DNA of 64,000 nt from Ottelia alismoides (taxonomy: Eukaryota; Streptophyta; Magnoliopsida; Alismatales; Hydrocharitaceae). Each line of letters begins with the position of its first letter. The first letter of the stretch is position 1. Under the pieces are notes generated by a model. It did not search any database and was not told where the DNA came from. It worked only from the letters and a program-made list of their open reading frames with translations. Made by a program: the position numbers and the translations under genes. Below, in pieces: positions 12,393 to 22,911 of this stretch. The DNA lies in the NCBI GenBank assembly GCA_037367405.1, contig JAZKJV010002327.1, positions 62,001 to 126,000 of the forward strand, read 5' to 3'.

Positions 12393-12781
12393 AATTTCTA
12401 CCAAATTAGACATATATTTCTTACAATCAATCTTTTGTTGAGCACTTAGAAGTTACTGACTGAGAATTTGAAATAAATCATTACCTATTGACATATATTC
12501 TTCATAAAAAAAATCAAAAAGGTCTCCATCCTCCAAATTATAATATATCTTATCAATTCATTCTATATATTATAATGACGAGCGGGACCATGTCAGAAAA
12601 ACTGCAGGAGAGATCTATGAAAATTAGACTAACATGTATTCTTGATAAAAAGAAACCAGTGAACCTAAAAAATTGATATCCTTGGTTATTTTTTCAGAAA
12701 CAATATCTTATGCTGGATATATTCAAACTTAACAAAATAACATGCATTTGAGAGATAAACTATACAATCACTTTCATGCAA

Positions 12782-13235
12782 ACTCCACACACATCCACAC
12801 ATACGTACAAACACATATTTACACATTCACACATACACACAAATTCATGTATTCATGTGCACACACACACACACACAAATTATATATTCTTTCTCTTATA
12901 CACATGTGTCTATGCATACACACGAGCACACACACATACACATAAACACACATTTACACATAAGCATACTCATATAAACATTCATAAAAATACACATTTA
13001 TACGTGCACACAATATGAAAAACATCTCCTCAAACGAACGTTAACATGCACACAAATTCACACATATAAACATTCACACAAACATGTATTTACATAAAAG
13101 CATACTCCTACACACATCACACATTTAATCATGTACACAATATCACACAAATATTTACACAGATAAACATTCACATACACACAAATTCAAGCACACATTT
13201 ACACATGCACACACCCACACATGAGTAACTGAGCA
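12782..13235. repeat. Degenerate CA/TG-rich repeat inside the Pack-CACTA
   Basis: An irregular run of ACACAC, CACACATTTACACAT and CATACACAC words, with a pure CA tract near 12,860-12,878. It explains the His/Thr-rich ORFs at 12,742-12,945 and 12,776-13,018, which are not genes. Confidence 0.85.
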
Positions 13236-15060
13236 TACAAAAATGACATGATATGACATGAAATGTAAAAGAAATTATCTTCCGCACACATGTCAAGTTT
13301 CAACAATTGATCTTCTCGAAGGAAAAGTATGCATAATATTACCTTGACATTTTATGCAAAGGAAATCCACCAATAATCGAGATCATCATGCATACACATA
13401 CAAACTGGAGAATTCCGTAATGATCCTGCATTTGAGACATAAACAACGCATACATATTAAACTAGAATTCACTTAGCCAATCTTTCGAAAGAGTTGTGGT
13501 ATCCACCTCGCATTGCTAATGACAAGAGAGTAATAGCAGCACCATGCTATCTCAATGTTAGATTTAAATGAATGCATGCCATATATGAGGAGTCCTATAT
13601 GAACTATTATAATTCATCAACATATAACTTAGGTAAAAATGTGCCTATGAGCATAACATTTGTTTTTCAAAAATCTAATGTACAAATCATGGATATTCGA
13701 TGATAGAATAATTAAGTTGTGAGTATACATGGCATGTCTACTCATAGAATGAAGTTTGACTAAAAATTATGTCAATGTCGCATCAAGTTACCTGACTTAT
13801 TAGTTGATATGCCAGAAAGAAATCCATCATACACACCTGCATAAAAAACATACATCTCATCAATTAAACTCATAGATTGAACCTTTTGCATCAAGACTTT
13901 GTTTAGAGGGAGTCATTTTCAATTATAATCCAAATGATTGATAAAAGGAATTCCACAATAATCAAAATTAAACCATAAAATATTGAATAACATAGGAGAA
14001 GAGACCTTAACTGAACTAAAAGCATATACATAAGTGAGCTCCACGGCATCTACTCCTACAAAGGCATATGACATATGGATAAAAAGAGAGGCAAAGAAGT
14101 GGAAATGAAACCAAATGCTCTTTTATCACTGGAATTATACAACATGCTCGATGTCGGGAAATAAAGTGCATTATCCTAATTAAAACAACTTTCACCGTCT
14201 GAAATGAAACAACTAAATATAACAATAGGGAAATATCTCTGAAAGTTAACCAAGTAAGTTCTTAATGTCGCGGGAAAATGTAATGTTCTTAACTAAACTC
14301 CCATCCTGCTACATAAATAAGATTAACATATATCAAATATCGATACATAGGAAATTATACTTCGCATGCTACATTTTATCTAATAAAGCATCAAGGAGCC
14401 TAGTGCACTTCCTGCATAAATCTGATAATGCTTCAGCTGAAAATTTAATCCATTATCTCCACAGAGATAAATGACAGATTTAAACATGAAAATAGTACCC
14501 ATTATATGAATTCACCGGCTATTACGACATAGATCTATTGAGCAAAAACTAAAAGCAAAAACATAAATGTATAGAGCAACCACATGAATAAACTATCATC
14601 TTTATCGCATATAAATTAATAATACAAATAAAAAGTTACAAAATAAAACTTAATAATCACACTTGGAAGGAGTTGTAAGGGTAAAAAAATAAAACCTAGT
14701 AATCAGACTTGGAAGGAGCTGTTAGAGAAACAACAAAGTTTGATTTCCCGACATACTACAAGTTTACCAATCTTACTCCCCCAAACCTGATGATTTTCAA
14801 CCAAAACGGGTTCTATCAAGTAATTTCGAGCCCAAACAAATAAATCCCCTTTCCAGATCCATAGCTCCAAACCTAATACCTCGAAATCATATTCCATAGC
14901 AACTCGTCCCTTGTTATCCAATTCCCCGACCCTACCACTCTCGCATACAACTATCGACAACCAACAGTCCTCAGATCTACGAACCTCAAGCGTTTTGCCC
15001 GCTCTTAGAGAACTCCTTCTCCGATGCACGATCAATCTCGTTGATAAAGTTCCTCTCCTT
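13236..15060. other. Interior of Pack-CACTA, not identified
   Basis: AT-rich DNA with no ORF I can defend. A short tandem duplication of TAATCASACTTGGAAGGAG-type sequence lies at about 14,655-14,722. The 110-codon minus-strand frame at 14,703-15,035 is open, but its product matches nothing I recognise. It may be part of the same captured segment as 15,061-15,189. Confidence 0.4.
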
Positions 15061-15189
15061 CTATGGATCCCCTCCTCCTGATGCCGCCATGGCTGCTTCG
15101 TTCCTGGGCTTCAACATGTCCTCGACGAGGCAGGTTGCAATCGCCACTAGCACGAGCGTCGCGATTAGGGCACGATGATTGGAGGTCCT
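15061..15189 (-). pseudogene. Exon-like GC-rich fragment, possible second captured gene
   Basis: A minus-strand frame open between two stops (15,190 side and 15,061) reads a hydrophobic helix, ALIATLVLVAIATCLVEDM, then KPRNEAAMAASGGGD. GC content is much higher than the surrounding element, as in monocot first exons. The hydrophobic segment followed by a Gly/Ala-rich stretch could be a membrane anchor or signal region. No in-frame ATG lies at its head, and I do not recognise the family. It may be a second host gene fragment picked up by the CACTA element. Confidence 0.35.
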
Positions 15190-16110
15190 TCACATTGCAA
15201 GAGATTGTGAGAGAGAGGAGTAAGGGACAAAAATAGAGGGGTTATATAGGATACCAGAGAGTGGTGCAATGGTGAGTTGAGGTGGGCGCAGAGGTGAACG
15301 GGATGCTTTCCATACTTTGGTGGGATCGCAAATGGTGAACGCTGATGGAGGTAAAGAACAAGGGCAGTCTCAGGTAACTTCATGTTTAAATAAGATTTTA
15401 AAATAGATTAGGTAGGGTTTCTTTTGGAGAAGGGGGTTTTTGTAACGTAAGATCAAAAGTAGGGGTGTCCGAGCAATTTTTCTCTTGGGGTAATGGGCAT
15501 CCCTTACCCCCATAATTTTGGGTCATCACAATCTTATTCTTGTTATAGTGTTAGTATAAAAATTTTAGTATATTTACTTTTCATTGAAATCTTACTAACG
15601 ATGTATTCGTCACTATATTAAAAATGGTGACGAATGTTAAAAACCGTTGCTATTACTAATATAAATAGTGACGAATATATTTATGTGTCGCTATCACTAA
15701 TATAATTAGTGACGAATAGATATAATCATTGCTATTACAAAAATTATGATGGATTTAAACAATCGTTGTTATTTAATCGTCACCATAGCTATAGTTTGTT
15801 GTAGTGCTTATTTGCTATTTTATCTTAATGGTTTAAGATTCATATCTTTTTAAATGGAATTTAAGTTGCTTAGATATTGGCTGACTATTTGACCATTAAG
15901 ATAATATAGCAAATAAACTTTAATTTGAGTGAAATTCGGAGGATATGTAGAACATTAATCTACGATTCAATCTATAAGGTTGGATATTAGAATCAAAATC
16001 ACAAAAAAAAATAAAGAGAATTACAACACCACATTGGCTGTTGCATGCATGTATTCATGCATATTCTTGAAATGTGGAACGAACAACCATGTTTGTTTTA
16101 ATTTTTTGCA

Positions 16111-16371
16111 AAATCGGAATAAAAAACCCAACCTTATGGATTGGATCAATGCAATTTGTTTTGTAGGTGTACCCAATCTCGATTTAATCAGACGCCCAGA
16201 ACTTCTCCATCGATCGTAACACGAAGATATATAGTTTAATCTCGATGAAACTGTTTTATCTTGATCTGTTAAGACAGAAGAAATTCTGGGTGTCCGATTA
16301 AAGCGAAATTCGAAATACATGTAGAAAAAACTGCATAAATCAATCGATAAGGACGGATTTTCAATTCGGAT
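16111..16371. mobile_element. Foldback element downstream of the 80-codon gene
   Basis: Arms 16,111-16,208 and 16,277-16,371 are inverted repeats with moderate mismatch. TTTAATCAGACGCCCAGAA pairs with TTCTGGGTGTCCGATTAAA, and AACCTTATGGATTG pairs with CAATCGATAAGGA. The loop is about 68 bp. The element ends and target duplication are not clear. The 179-codon minus frame across it (16,021-16,560) has no recognisable domain and is treated as chance. Confidence 0.6.
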
Positions 16372-16701
16372 ATTTGGAACCTTTTTCATAAAATAAAGAA
16401 CAAACTCAAAGAAATGCAACTTGGCAATTTTTATGTTGTTCCAAACAAACTGTAAACGACATTTAACTGTCTCAGCTGATGATTCTGCTGTCCTCCCTCT
16501 ATTTAATTTCGATCTTTTCTCTTTTCGTGTGTTTCTCCTCTCTATCCGTCGATGATGCAATACCTCAAAAACAGTACGTATACGACATCGAAATTACGCG
16601 AGATCATCAAATAATACCGTCATACGTTGCACAAAAAAAGCAAGATTTCAGGAAGCAAACGAGATCGAGATTATTCAAAATCATATATCCGTCCATCAAA
16701 C

Positions 16702-16707
16702 TTTATT
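16702..16707 (-). terminator. Poly(A) signal of the 80-codon gene
   Basis: TTTATT on the plus strand is AATAAA on the minus strand, about 46 bases after the stop codon at 16,753. The spacing suits a plant poly(A) signal. Confidence 0.6.
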
Positions 16708-16752
16708 CAAAATCATGTCCAGTTCTCCATCACTAGCGGTTGCTTTCACTTA

Positions 16753-16995
16753 TTACCCTGCTCTCATTTCAATCTCGCCGGCTTTGACACTGTTGCCGGC
16801 GGGCACGGCGCTGCTTCCTGATCTGTCGTAGCAGGTGAAGTAGACAATCTCGAATGCGAGGAGCACCCACGGAGTCACGAACATGACGATGCCGACCGGC
16901 TTGCTGCTCCGCAGGACCAACACACCCGCCATGGTCATCGCCGCGGCCGCCATTGCGATCACGATGCTGCTCACGAGGTCGGAATTAGCCGACAT
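16753..16995 (-). CDS. Small two-helix membrane protein, 80 residues, function unknown
   Basis: This is a single-exon frame starting MSANSDLVSSIVIAMAAAA. Two hydrophobic segments span about residues 7-27 and 33-55; the second reads GIVMFVTPWVLLAFEIVYF. A polar tail of about 25 residues follows. This predicts a small integral membrane protein; I do not recognise the family and assign no function. Three things support a real gene: GC-rich codon use against an AT-rich background, a TATA box about 113 bases upstream with a pyrimidine-rich leader between, and AATAAA about 46 bases downstream. It is the only complete host-type gene in the window. A foldback element lies about 380 bp past its stop, and a decayed copia LTR begins about 630 bp upstream of its ATG. 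Confidence 0.65.
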   Translation of the reverse strand: MSANSDLVSSIVIAMAAAAMTMAGVLVLRSSKPVGIVMFVTPWVLLAFEIVYFTCYDRSGSSAVPAGNSVKAGEIEMRAG

Positions 16996-17107
16996 CGATC
17001 TACGCAGGAAATGGAGAAGATGGGGACTTTGGTGTGGTTAATTGGAGCTGTATCTCTATCGCACTCTTTGATCTTCTCTCTTCTGTTTGGGACTTTGCCC
17101 TAAGATG

Positions 17108-17116
17108 CCTTTTATA
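17108..17116 (-). promoter_or_regulatory. TATA box of the 80-codon gene
   Basis: The minus strand reads TATAAAAGG, 113 bases before the ATG at 16,995. The leader between is rich in C and T (CCCCATCTTCTCCATTTCC), as in many plant 5' UTRs. Confidence 0.6.
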
Positions 17117-17270
17117 GATAGATGTCTCTTGTGCCCATTTGCATTAATCAAAACGATATTAACGGCTCCAAACTAACTGCATAAGCAAAAAGAGAGGGAA
17201 CCGAGGGAGTTTTGCATAAATACCCTTGTAAAGTTGCCCGTTGCAACAATATTGCATTCGGTGTGAGCCG

Positions 17271-17440
17271 TAGGGATGAGCATTGGGTTGGGTCATTTGA
17301 GTTATGGATGTCATAGATCAAGACCCATTTAATTTGATGGTCTATTCGGGCTGCCATTCCTAATTTCTTATCCTCGACAACCCTTGACCCGATGTGATCC
17401 AAATAACATGGACTTGGGTTTGGGTCGAGCAAAGGTCAGA
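17271..17440. mobile_element. Truncated hAT-type element end
   Basis: It begins TAGGGATGAGC, the same terminal sequence as the complete hAT element at 42,079-42,824, and continues with GGGTTGGGTCATTTGAG and GACCCATTT words. No matching GCTCATCCCTA end follows before the copia LTR, so the element is cut off; the right limit given is approximate. Confidence 0.45.
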
Positions 17441-17624
17441 GTATAGAGAAAGAAGAAGAGTAAATGAAGGTGCTTACTCGAGTGACTAAACAAGTATGTT
17501 AAATGGACCTCGCAAAAAATTATTTTAGAACAAAAAAAGATTAATACTTTTATCAAAGCCAAACCAATCAAAAGAAATTGGAGGAGTTTTGAAATGCACT
17601 ATGGTAAAATTGACTTAAGGCAAT

Positions 17625-18105
17625 GAGTTAAAAGAATAAAATCAGATAATTGTCACCTTGTACATGGCGAACACGATATTGATGCTTCTCCTCATTACGA
17701 GATGTCCCTCCTCAAGAACGGACCTCCCTTGCGGATGCTCCTCGTGCCTCTAGTATAGACGCTCCTTACAGATGTGGCTTCTCTTCATGCCCATGTGGGC
17801 TACTCTTCCACCTTGTGCGGACTGCTTCTCTCCTTGCTTGGAGATAGAACTAAGAGAAAAGAGAGAGATGCTTGTATGTTGGAAGTGATCTCCAATACCT
17901 TGCATGGGGCCTTATTTATATGGATTCCAATGCCTCTCTATTTCACCTATTCCTACTTGAAATAGGAAACACAACTCCTACTCCCAACGTGCATGGGACA
18001 TGTAAGAGGTTGCAACCAACCTCCCAATTCTGGAATGTGCCTCTCAAATCTCTTGGGGCATTTTGTATAGCAGCCCCCAAGCATTGAGACCGGATATACT
18101 CAACA
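17625..18105 (-). mobile_element. 3' LTR of copia B, truncated
   Basis: This matches 22,400-22,911. The inner edge is exact: it ends TATACTCAACA (18,105), followed by the pyrimidine run CCTTTCCCTTC, which is the polypurine tract of a minus-strand element. The outer ~240 bp of the LTR are missing; homology begins at about 17,625 (AAGAATAAAATCAGATAAT). Confidence 0.85.
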
Positions 18106-21100
18106 ACCTTTCCCTTCGGTCCCAAAGAGGAGGTGTCGCCGGGAAGATGATCACTGAGAGGTGACACCGCTCAGCTCTCTACAGAGTTGCAGCTTGTCAC
18201 GAGTCACAATCTTTGTCAACATATCTGATGGATTTTCATCTATGTAGACCTTCTTTAGAATGAGATGATTCTTGTCAATAGCATCTCTCAGCCAATGATA
18301 TTGTACATCTATATGCTTTATGTAAGCATGGTGCATCACACTCTTGCTTAGATCAATGGCACTCTGGCTATCACAGAAAATAATCGACTCATTGTCTTCG
18401 CATCCAAGTTCACCAAAAAATAGATATAACCACAACACTTCTTTCCTTTCTTTCGTTGCTGCAATGTACTCAGCTTCAGTCATTGAGAGTGCAATGCATT
18501 TCTGAAACTTGGACTGCCATGAAATCGTTCCCCCTGCGAAGATGAAAATATGCCGAGAAGTCAATTCCTCTTATCCATATCTCATGCCATGTCAGCATCT
18601 TGTATCCATGGAGTTTGGGATCTGACCTCCCAAACATCAGACACATACTTGATGTCCCTCTCAAGTATGTCATGATCCACTTCACTGCTTCCCAGTGATC
18701 CTTCCATGGATTCGACATGGATCTTCTCACAACACCCATAGCATGAGCAATGTCGGATCTGGCGCAAATCATGGCATACATAAGGCTGCCAACTGTGGAC
18801 TGGTAAGAAATCTTGGTCATCTCAGATTTCTCCTTAGAAGTAGATAGACATGTATCTTTCATCAATTTGAAATTAGTGGCAAGGGGCATGCTGTCAGGCT
18901 TCGCATTCTTCATGTTGAACCGCTCCAGAATGCGTTCAACATACTTCTCTTGTGACAACCGTAACATGTTCTTCTTCCTGTTGCGAGTGATCTACATCCC
19001 AAGCATGTTGCTTTCCTTGCCCAAATCCTTCATCTCAAATTCCCTAGAGAATTTCCTTTTGAGCTTTGCAATCAACCAGGATCATGACCAACTATCATCA
19101 TGTCATCCACATAGATCAACAAGATAGTGAACCTGCCTTTGGGAAGACGGCGAACATACACACATGGATCCGTTATAGTCCGCTTGAAGTTATGATTCGT
19201 CATGAAGGTATAAAACTTCAAGTACCACTATCTAGGAGCTTGCTTCAAGCATAGAGAATCTTCCTCAGCCCGCAAACCATATGCTCTTTCCCCTTCTCCT
19301 GGTATCCTTGTGGTTGCTCCATGTAGATCTCTTCCTTCAAGTCACCGTAAAGAAAAGTTGTCTTCACGTCCATCTGCTCTAATTCAAGGTCTAGGCTTGC
19401 AACAATGCCTAGCAATGCTCTCAGAAAATTCATCTTCGCAACTGGTGAGAAGATCTCATCGTAGTCCATGCCCCCTTTCTAGTTGAATCTCTTTACAACG
19501 AATCTGGCCTTGTACTTATGTTATTTGCCACCATCATCTAACTCCAGCTTGTAGACCCACTTATTCTTCAATGCTCTCTTGCTTGCAGGAAGCTCAACAA
19601 GATCATAGGTATGATTTTTCTGTAGAGACTGCATCTCTTCATTCATTGCATTGCACCAATGATCTCTCTCCTTATGCTCTTATGTCTCCTCAAAAGTACA
19701 TGTCTCATCATGATCAGTCAGCATCACATACTAGAAAGTAGGATAGCGAGATGATGTCTAATGTGCCTTCCCAGATCTCCTGACCCGAGGCTTTGTTGCA
19801 TCTGCTTCTTGATGAGGGTGCTCCCTCTACCCAAGATCCCTTGAACCTGTAGAAGCGGGGTCTGCACCTGACTCATGTCGTTATGGTGGTGCATCTTCTT
19901 CATTTGTACCCTATACCAAAGAACAATATGAGTCCTCATCGTTGTCATCATCCATAGTAAGCCCATCCTAGTCACCATCACCATTGTCATCCTTAGCCAA
20001 AGTCTGGTTGTCATAGAAAATCACATTTCTATTCTTGATGATGGTCTTCTTCCTCAGATCCCAAAATCGATATCCCAACTCCTGATCTCCATAACCAACA
20101 AAAATAAAGGGCACTTCACTATCAACAAGCTTATTCCTTTGTTCTTTTGGTATAAATGCATAAGCTTTGCATCCAAACACCCTCATGTGAGCATGTGAGG
20201 GATCTTTCATAGACCAAATGCATTCAGAGACCTGAAAATTTAAGCGAGCAGATCGAGATCGATTAATCAAGTAGCAGGAAGTCCGAACTGCCTCAATCCA
20301 AAATATCTTGGGAAGCTTTGCTGTCTTCAGTATGCAGCAAACTCTCTCCACAATGGTCATATTCATTCGTTCAGCGACACCTTTGTGTTGGGGTGTGTCG
20401 GGGCTCTGTCCTTTCATGCCTGATCTCGTGTTCTACACAATAGCTCTAGAAGTTGTGAGATGTGTACTCCCCTCTATCTTCTGTGCGGAGACACTTCAAC
20501 ACTTTGCATGTCTCACGCTCCACCATAGCATGAAAGTTCCTGGAGAAATCAAAGACTTAATCCTTCATCCTCAGCATATAAACTCACACCTTCCTTAATG
20601 CATCATCAATGAAGGTTCGTGTTTCCTCCCAAAGATGTTGTATCTATAGTACCACACACATCAAAGTGAATCAACTGCATAAGATCTTCCTTCACCTTTG
20701 ATCTGGTCTTGAAAGGTGCACTTTTGTTCTTTCCAACCTCACACGAATCACAAGGTGATTGTGTAATGTCAGTGTGGCATGGAATCAACTCCTTCCTGCT
20801 CAGAGGTTGTAATCCCTTTAGGCTCATGTACCTAAGTCATTGATGCCAAAGATATGATGTGTCAACCTCAGTAGCATGTAGGCTGCCATCCATAGCCTTC
20901 ACACATGTCTTGTAGAGCGTGCAACACAACTTGCCCCTAACCATGATAAGAGAGACCTTGTTGATCTTGCACCTACTATTGCCAATCTTCATATGGTAGC
21001 CTTCTCTATCCAGATATGAATCGAATATGAGTCTAAGTCGGAAGTCAAGAACATGCCTAACATCTGTTAGAGTCATTGCACATCCAATGTCAGTCAGAAC

Positions 21101-22124
21101 CAATATGATCCTCGTGCCAACGATCTTGGAGTAGTTGTTATTCTCCATATTGACTTTCCCAAAATCTCCCTTTTTATCAGAAGTGAAGAACTCTCTATGC
21201 GGTCACGTGGTAGGAGGTGGTCGTGACGGCCCACTCAAAGTTATCCCCTGCATGTAGACATTGTTCGTGAATAGTGAGAACCAACTTATCCTCGTTGTCA
21301 TCAGCCATTGCTGTAGCAACGTTCTCATATTCATCTTTCTTCTGATTCTTTTTAGCTTCTGGTTGCTCTATTTTACAAACTCTATAGTCTGTCTTCCAAT
21401 GACCATGCTTGTTGTAAAGATGAAACTTTCCTATGTCCTTGGACTTCTCCCTGGGTTTTTGTCTCTCCTGTGATTTTCCCCTGTTGTTGGACCTGCCTCT
21501 TCTCTCAAATATGTACACATGTGAAGAAGAGGACTCTAGATGGTCATCATCCAATTTCTTCATTTAGAAGACTACTCTTGACCATATGTATGGTCAGCCT
21601 GACATCCATAGCAGATTTGCTCATGGTAATCACTAGGGATTCCCAACTGTCTAGCAGGGAACCCCGTAGAATAAGCGCTTGCAATTCATCGTCTAGTGTC
21701 ATGTTCATGGTACTCAGTTGATTGATGAGACTTTGGAACTTGTTCAAGTGCCAATCAACCTTCATTTTGTCCTTATACTTTAGATTCAACAACTTCTAAA
21801 TCAAGAATGCATTGTTGGTGGCAGTTTTCTGCTCATAAAGCTCTGTTTGTTTCTCCCACAATTTCTTTGCATCTGTCTCTTCTGTGTCATGGTGGAATAC
21901 TGATAAGTCCAGCCACTTCCAAATGGTGCCGACTGCTTTTCTTTTCAACTTCGTCCAATCACCTACGGGCATGCCCTCGCGCTTGTCTATTTCTCCTTTC
22001 ACCGGATCATGGAGGTCCATGCAATACAAGGTGTCCTCCATCTTGGCCTTCCAGACTTGCCAATTTGGGCTCGTCAGCTTGATCATCATGCTTTCATCAT
22101 CCTTCCCCATCTCGACAATGTGAT
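18106..22124 (-). pseudogene. Copia element B: full-length but decayed gag-pol (Tnt1/Tork-like)
   Basis: On the minus strand from 22,124 downwards all copia domains appear in order. Gag is at 21,547-22,110 (TLDDELQALILRGSLLDSWE). A knuckle remnant follows at about 21,400-21,440 with its Cys residues mutated. The protease remnant is near 21,210 and lacks the catalytic DSGA. The integrase covers about 20,400-21,150, with the GVAERMN motif near 20,370. The linker to RT is at 20,010-20,210. The RT covers about 18,580-19,560, including MDVKTTFLYGDLKEEIYMEQ at 19,300-19,360 and an intact YVDDM at 19,099-19,113. RNase H is at 18,151-18,564 (ALSMTEAEYIAA, FCDSQSAIDLS, NPSDMLTKIV). Frameshifts and stops are spread throughout. 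Confidence 0.92.
18151..18564 (-). pseudogene. RNase H domain of copia B (longest surviving frame)
   Basis: A 137-codon open frame holds almost the whole copia RNase H domain. The region around SMTEAEYIAA carries the conserved catalytic Glu, and FCDSQSAIDL carries the second Asp. IKHIDVQYHWLRD and ENPSDMLTKIV mark the C-terminal end of copia pol, followed by the PPT and LTR. It is the best preserved part of the element and is missing from copy A. It is a remnant, not a host gene. Confidence 0.9.
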
Positions 22125-22135
22125 CTATGATACCA
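22125..22135 (-). other. Primer binding site of copia B (degenerate tRNA-iMet)
   Basis: The plus strand reads CTATGATACCA where copy A has the perfect CTCTGATACCA. It lies five bases from the LTR start at 22,141. Confidence 0.8.
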
Positions 22136-22140
22136 CTTCT

Positions 22141-22911
22141 TGGAAAATCGGGGCTCCCCACACATGAACAAGCACAATAATCGAACAAGCACAAGAAACA
22201 AGCGCAATAATCATAGCACGATAATCAAGCAACCACAAATATACGAGAAATTTTACGTGAGAAAATCCTCCTCTATGTGGGAGAGGGGAAAACCCACGTG
22301 GCAAGATGAGCTGCAACAAATCCACTAGGTTGGAAAAATGAGAGGGCACAATGTCTTCTCAACTTTGTTGCCCAATAAAACCGAGGTTTGGTTACAAGAA
22401 TAAAATCAGATAATAGTCACCTTGTACTTGGAGAACGCGATACCGATGTTTCTCCTTGCCACGTTCTGTCGCTCCTCAAGAATGGACCTCCCTGGCGGCT
22501 ACTCATCACCCCTCTAGCACAGACGCTCCTTACGAATGCAGCTTCTCATTACGCCCATGTGGGCTGCTCTTCAAGCCTTCCACGGGGTGCTCCTCATGCC
22601 ATGTGTGGGTTGCTTCTCTCCTTGATTGGAGAGAGAGAGAGAGAGAAAGAGAGAGAACTAAGAGAGAAGAGAGAGCTGTTTGTGTGTTGGGGGTGATCTC
22701 CACTACCTTGCATGGGGCCTTATTTATATAGATTCCAATGCCTCTCTCTCATCTATTCCTACTTGAAATAGGAAACACAACTCCTGCTCCCAACATGCAT
22801 GAGACATGCAAGAGGTTGCAACCAACCTCCCAATTCTAGAATGAGCCTCTCAAATCTCTTGGAGCAATTTGAATAGCAGTCTCTAAGGATTGAGACTGGA
22901 TATACTCAACA
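22141..22911 (-). mobile_element. 5' LTR of copia B, complete (771 bp)
   Basis: In the element's direction it starts TGTTGAGTATATCC (22,911) and ends in CCA next to the primer site (22,141). A TATA-like CTATATAAATAAGGCC lies on the minus strand at about 22,719-22,734. A GA-rich microsatellite at 22,628-22,660 lies inside it. Because the 3' LTR is truncated, target duplications cannot be checked. Confidence 0.88.

Larger units (their letters stand above)
10123..15806. mobile_element. Pack-CACTA element, 5,684 bp, with captured gene DNA
   Basis: It starts CACTACAACAAA (10,123) and ends TTTGTTGTAGTG (15,806), with an exact 3-bp target duplication CTT on each side (10,120-10,122 and 15,807-15,809). 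Subterminal arrays of short words such as GACAACGAATA and ATTCGTTGCTA fill about 10,140-10,460. AGTGACGAATA and its complement fill about 15,590-15,790. These arrays are typical transposase-binding regions of CACTA elements. No transposase reading frame was recognised inside. The interior instead carries a GAPDH gene fragment, a CA-rich repeat and a GC-rich exon-like segment, so it is non-autonomous and gene-carrying. Confidence 0.92.
10013..16023. mobile_element. Foldback MITE split by the Pack-CACTA
   Basis: The left arm is 10,013-10,119 plus 15,807-15,831, and the right arm is 15,893-16,023. Arms pair along about 130 bases. For example, GTGATTTTGATTC at 10,035 pairs with GAATCAAAATCAC near 15,991, and TTTGCTATTTTATCTTAATGG pairs with CCATTAAGATAATATAGCAAA. 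Removing the CACTA element and one target duplication leaves an element of about 324 bp with a loop of about 60 bp. The family is unclear, and target duplications at its outer ends were not found. It is older than the CACTA insertion. Confidence 0.8.

Noticed and set aside
12742..13018. Two His/Thr-rich ORFs
   Set aside because: They are translations of a degenerate CA repeat in two frames.
16021..16560. 179-codon minus-strand ORF
   Set aside because: It runs through both arms of a foldback element and has no recognisable domain or promoter; its composition is that of random AT-rich DNA.
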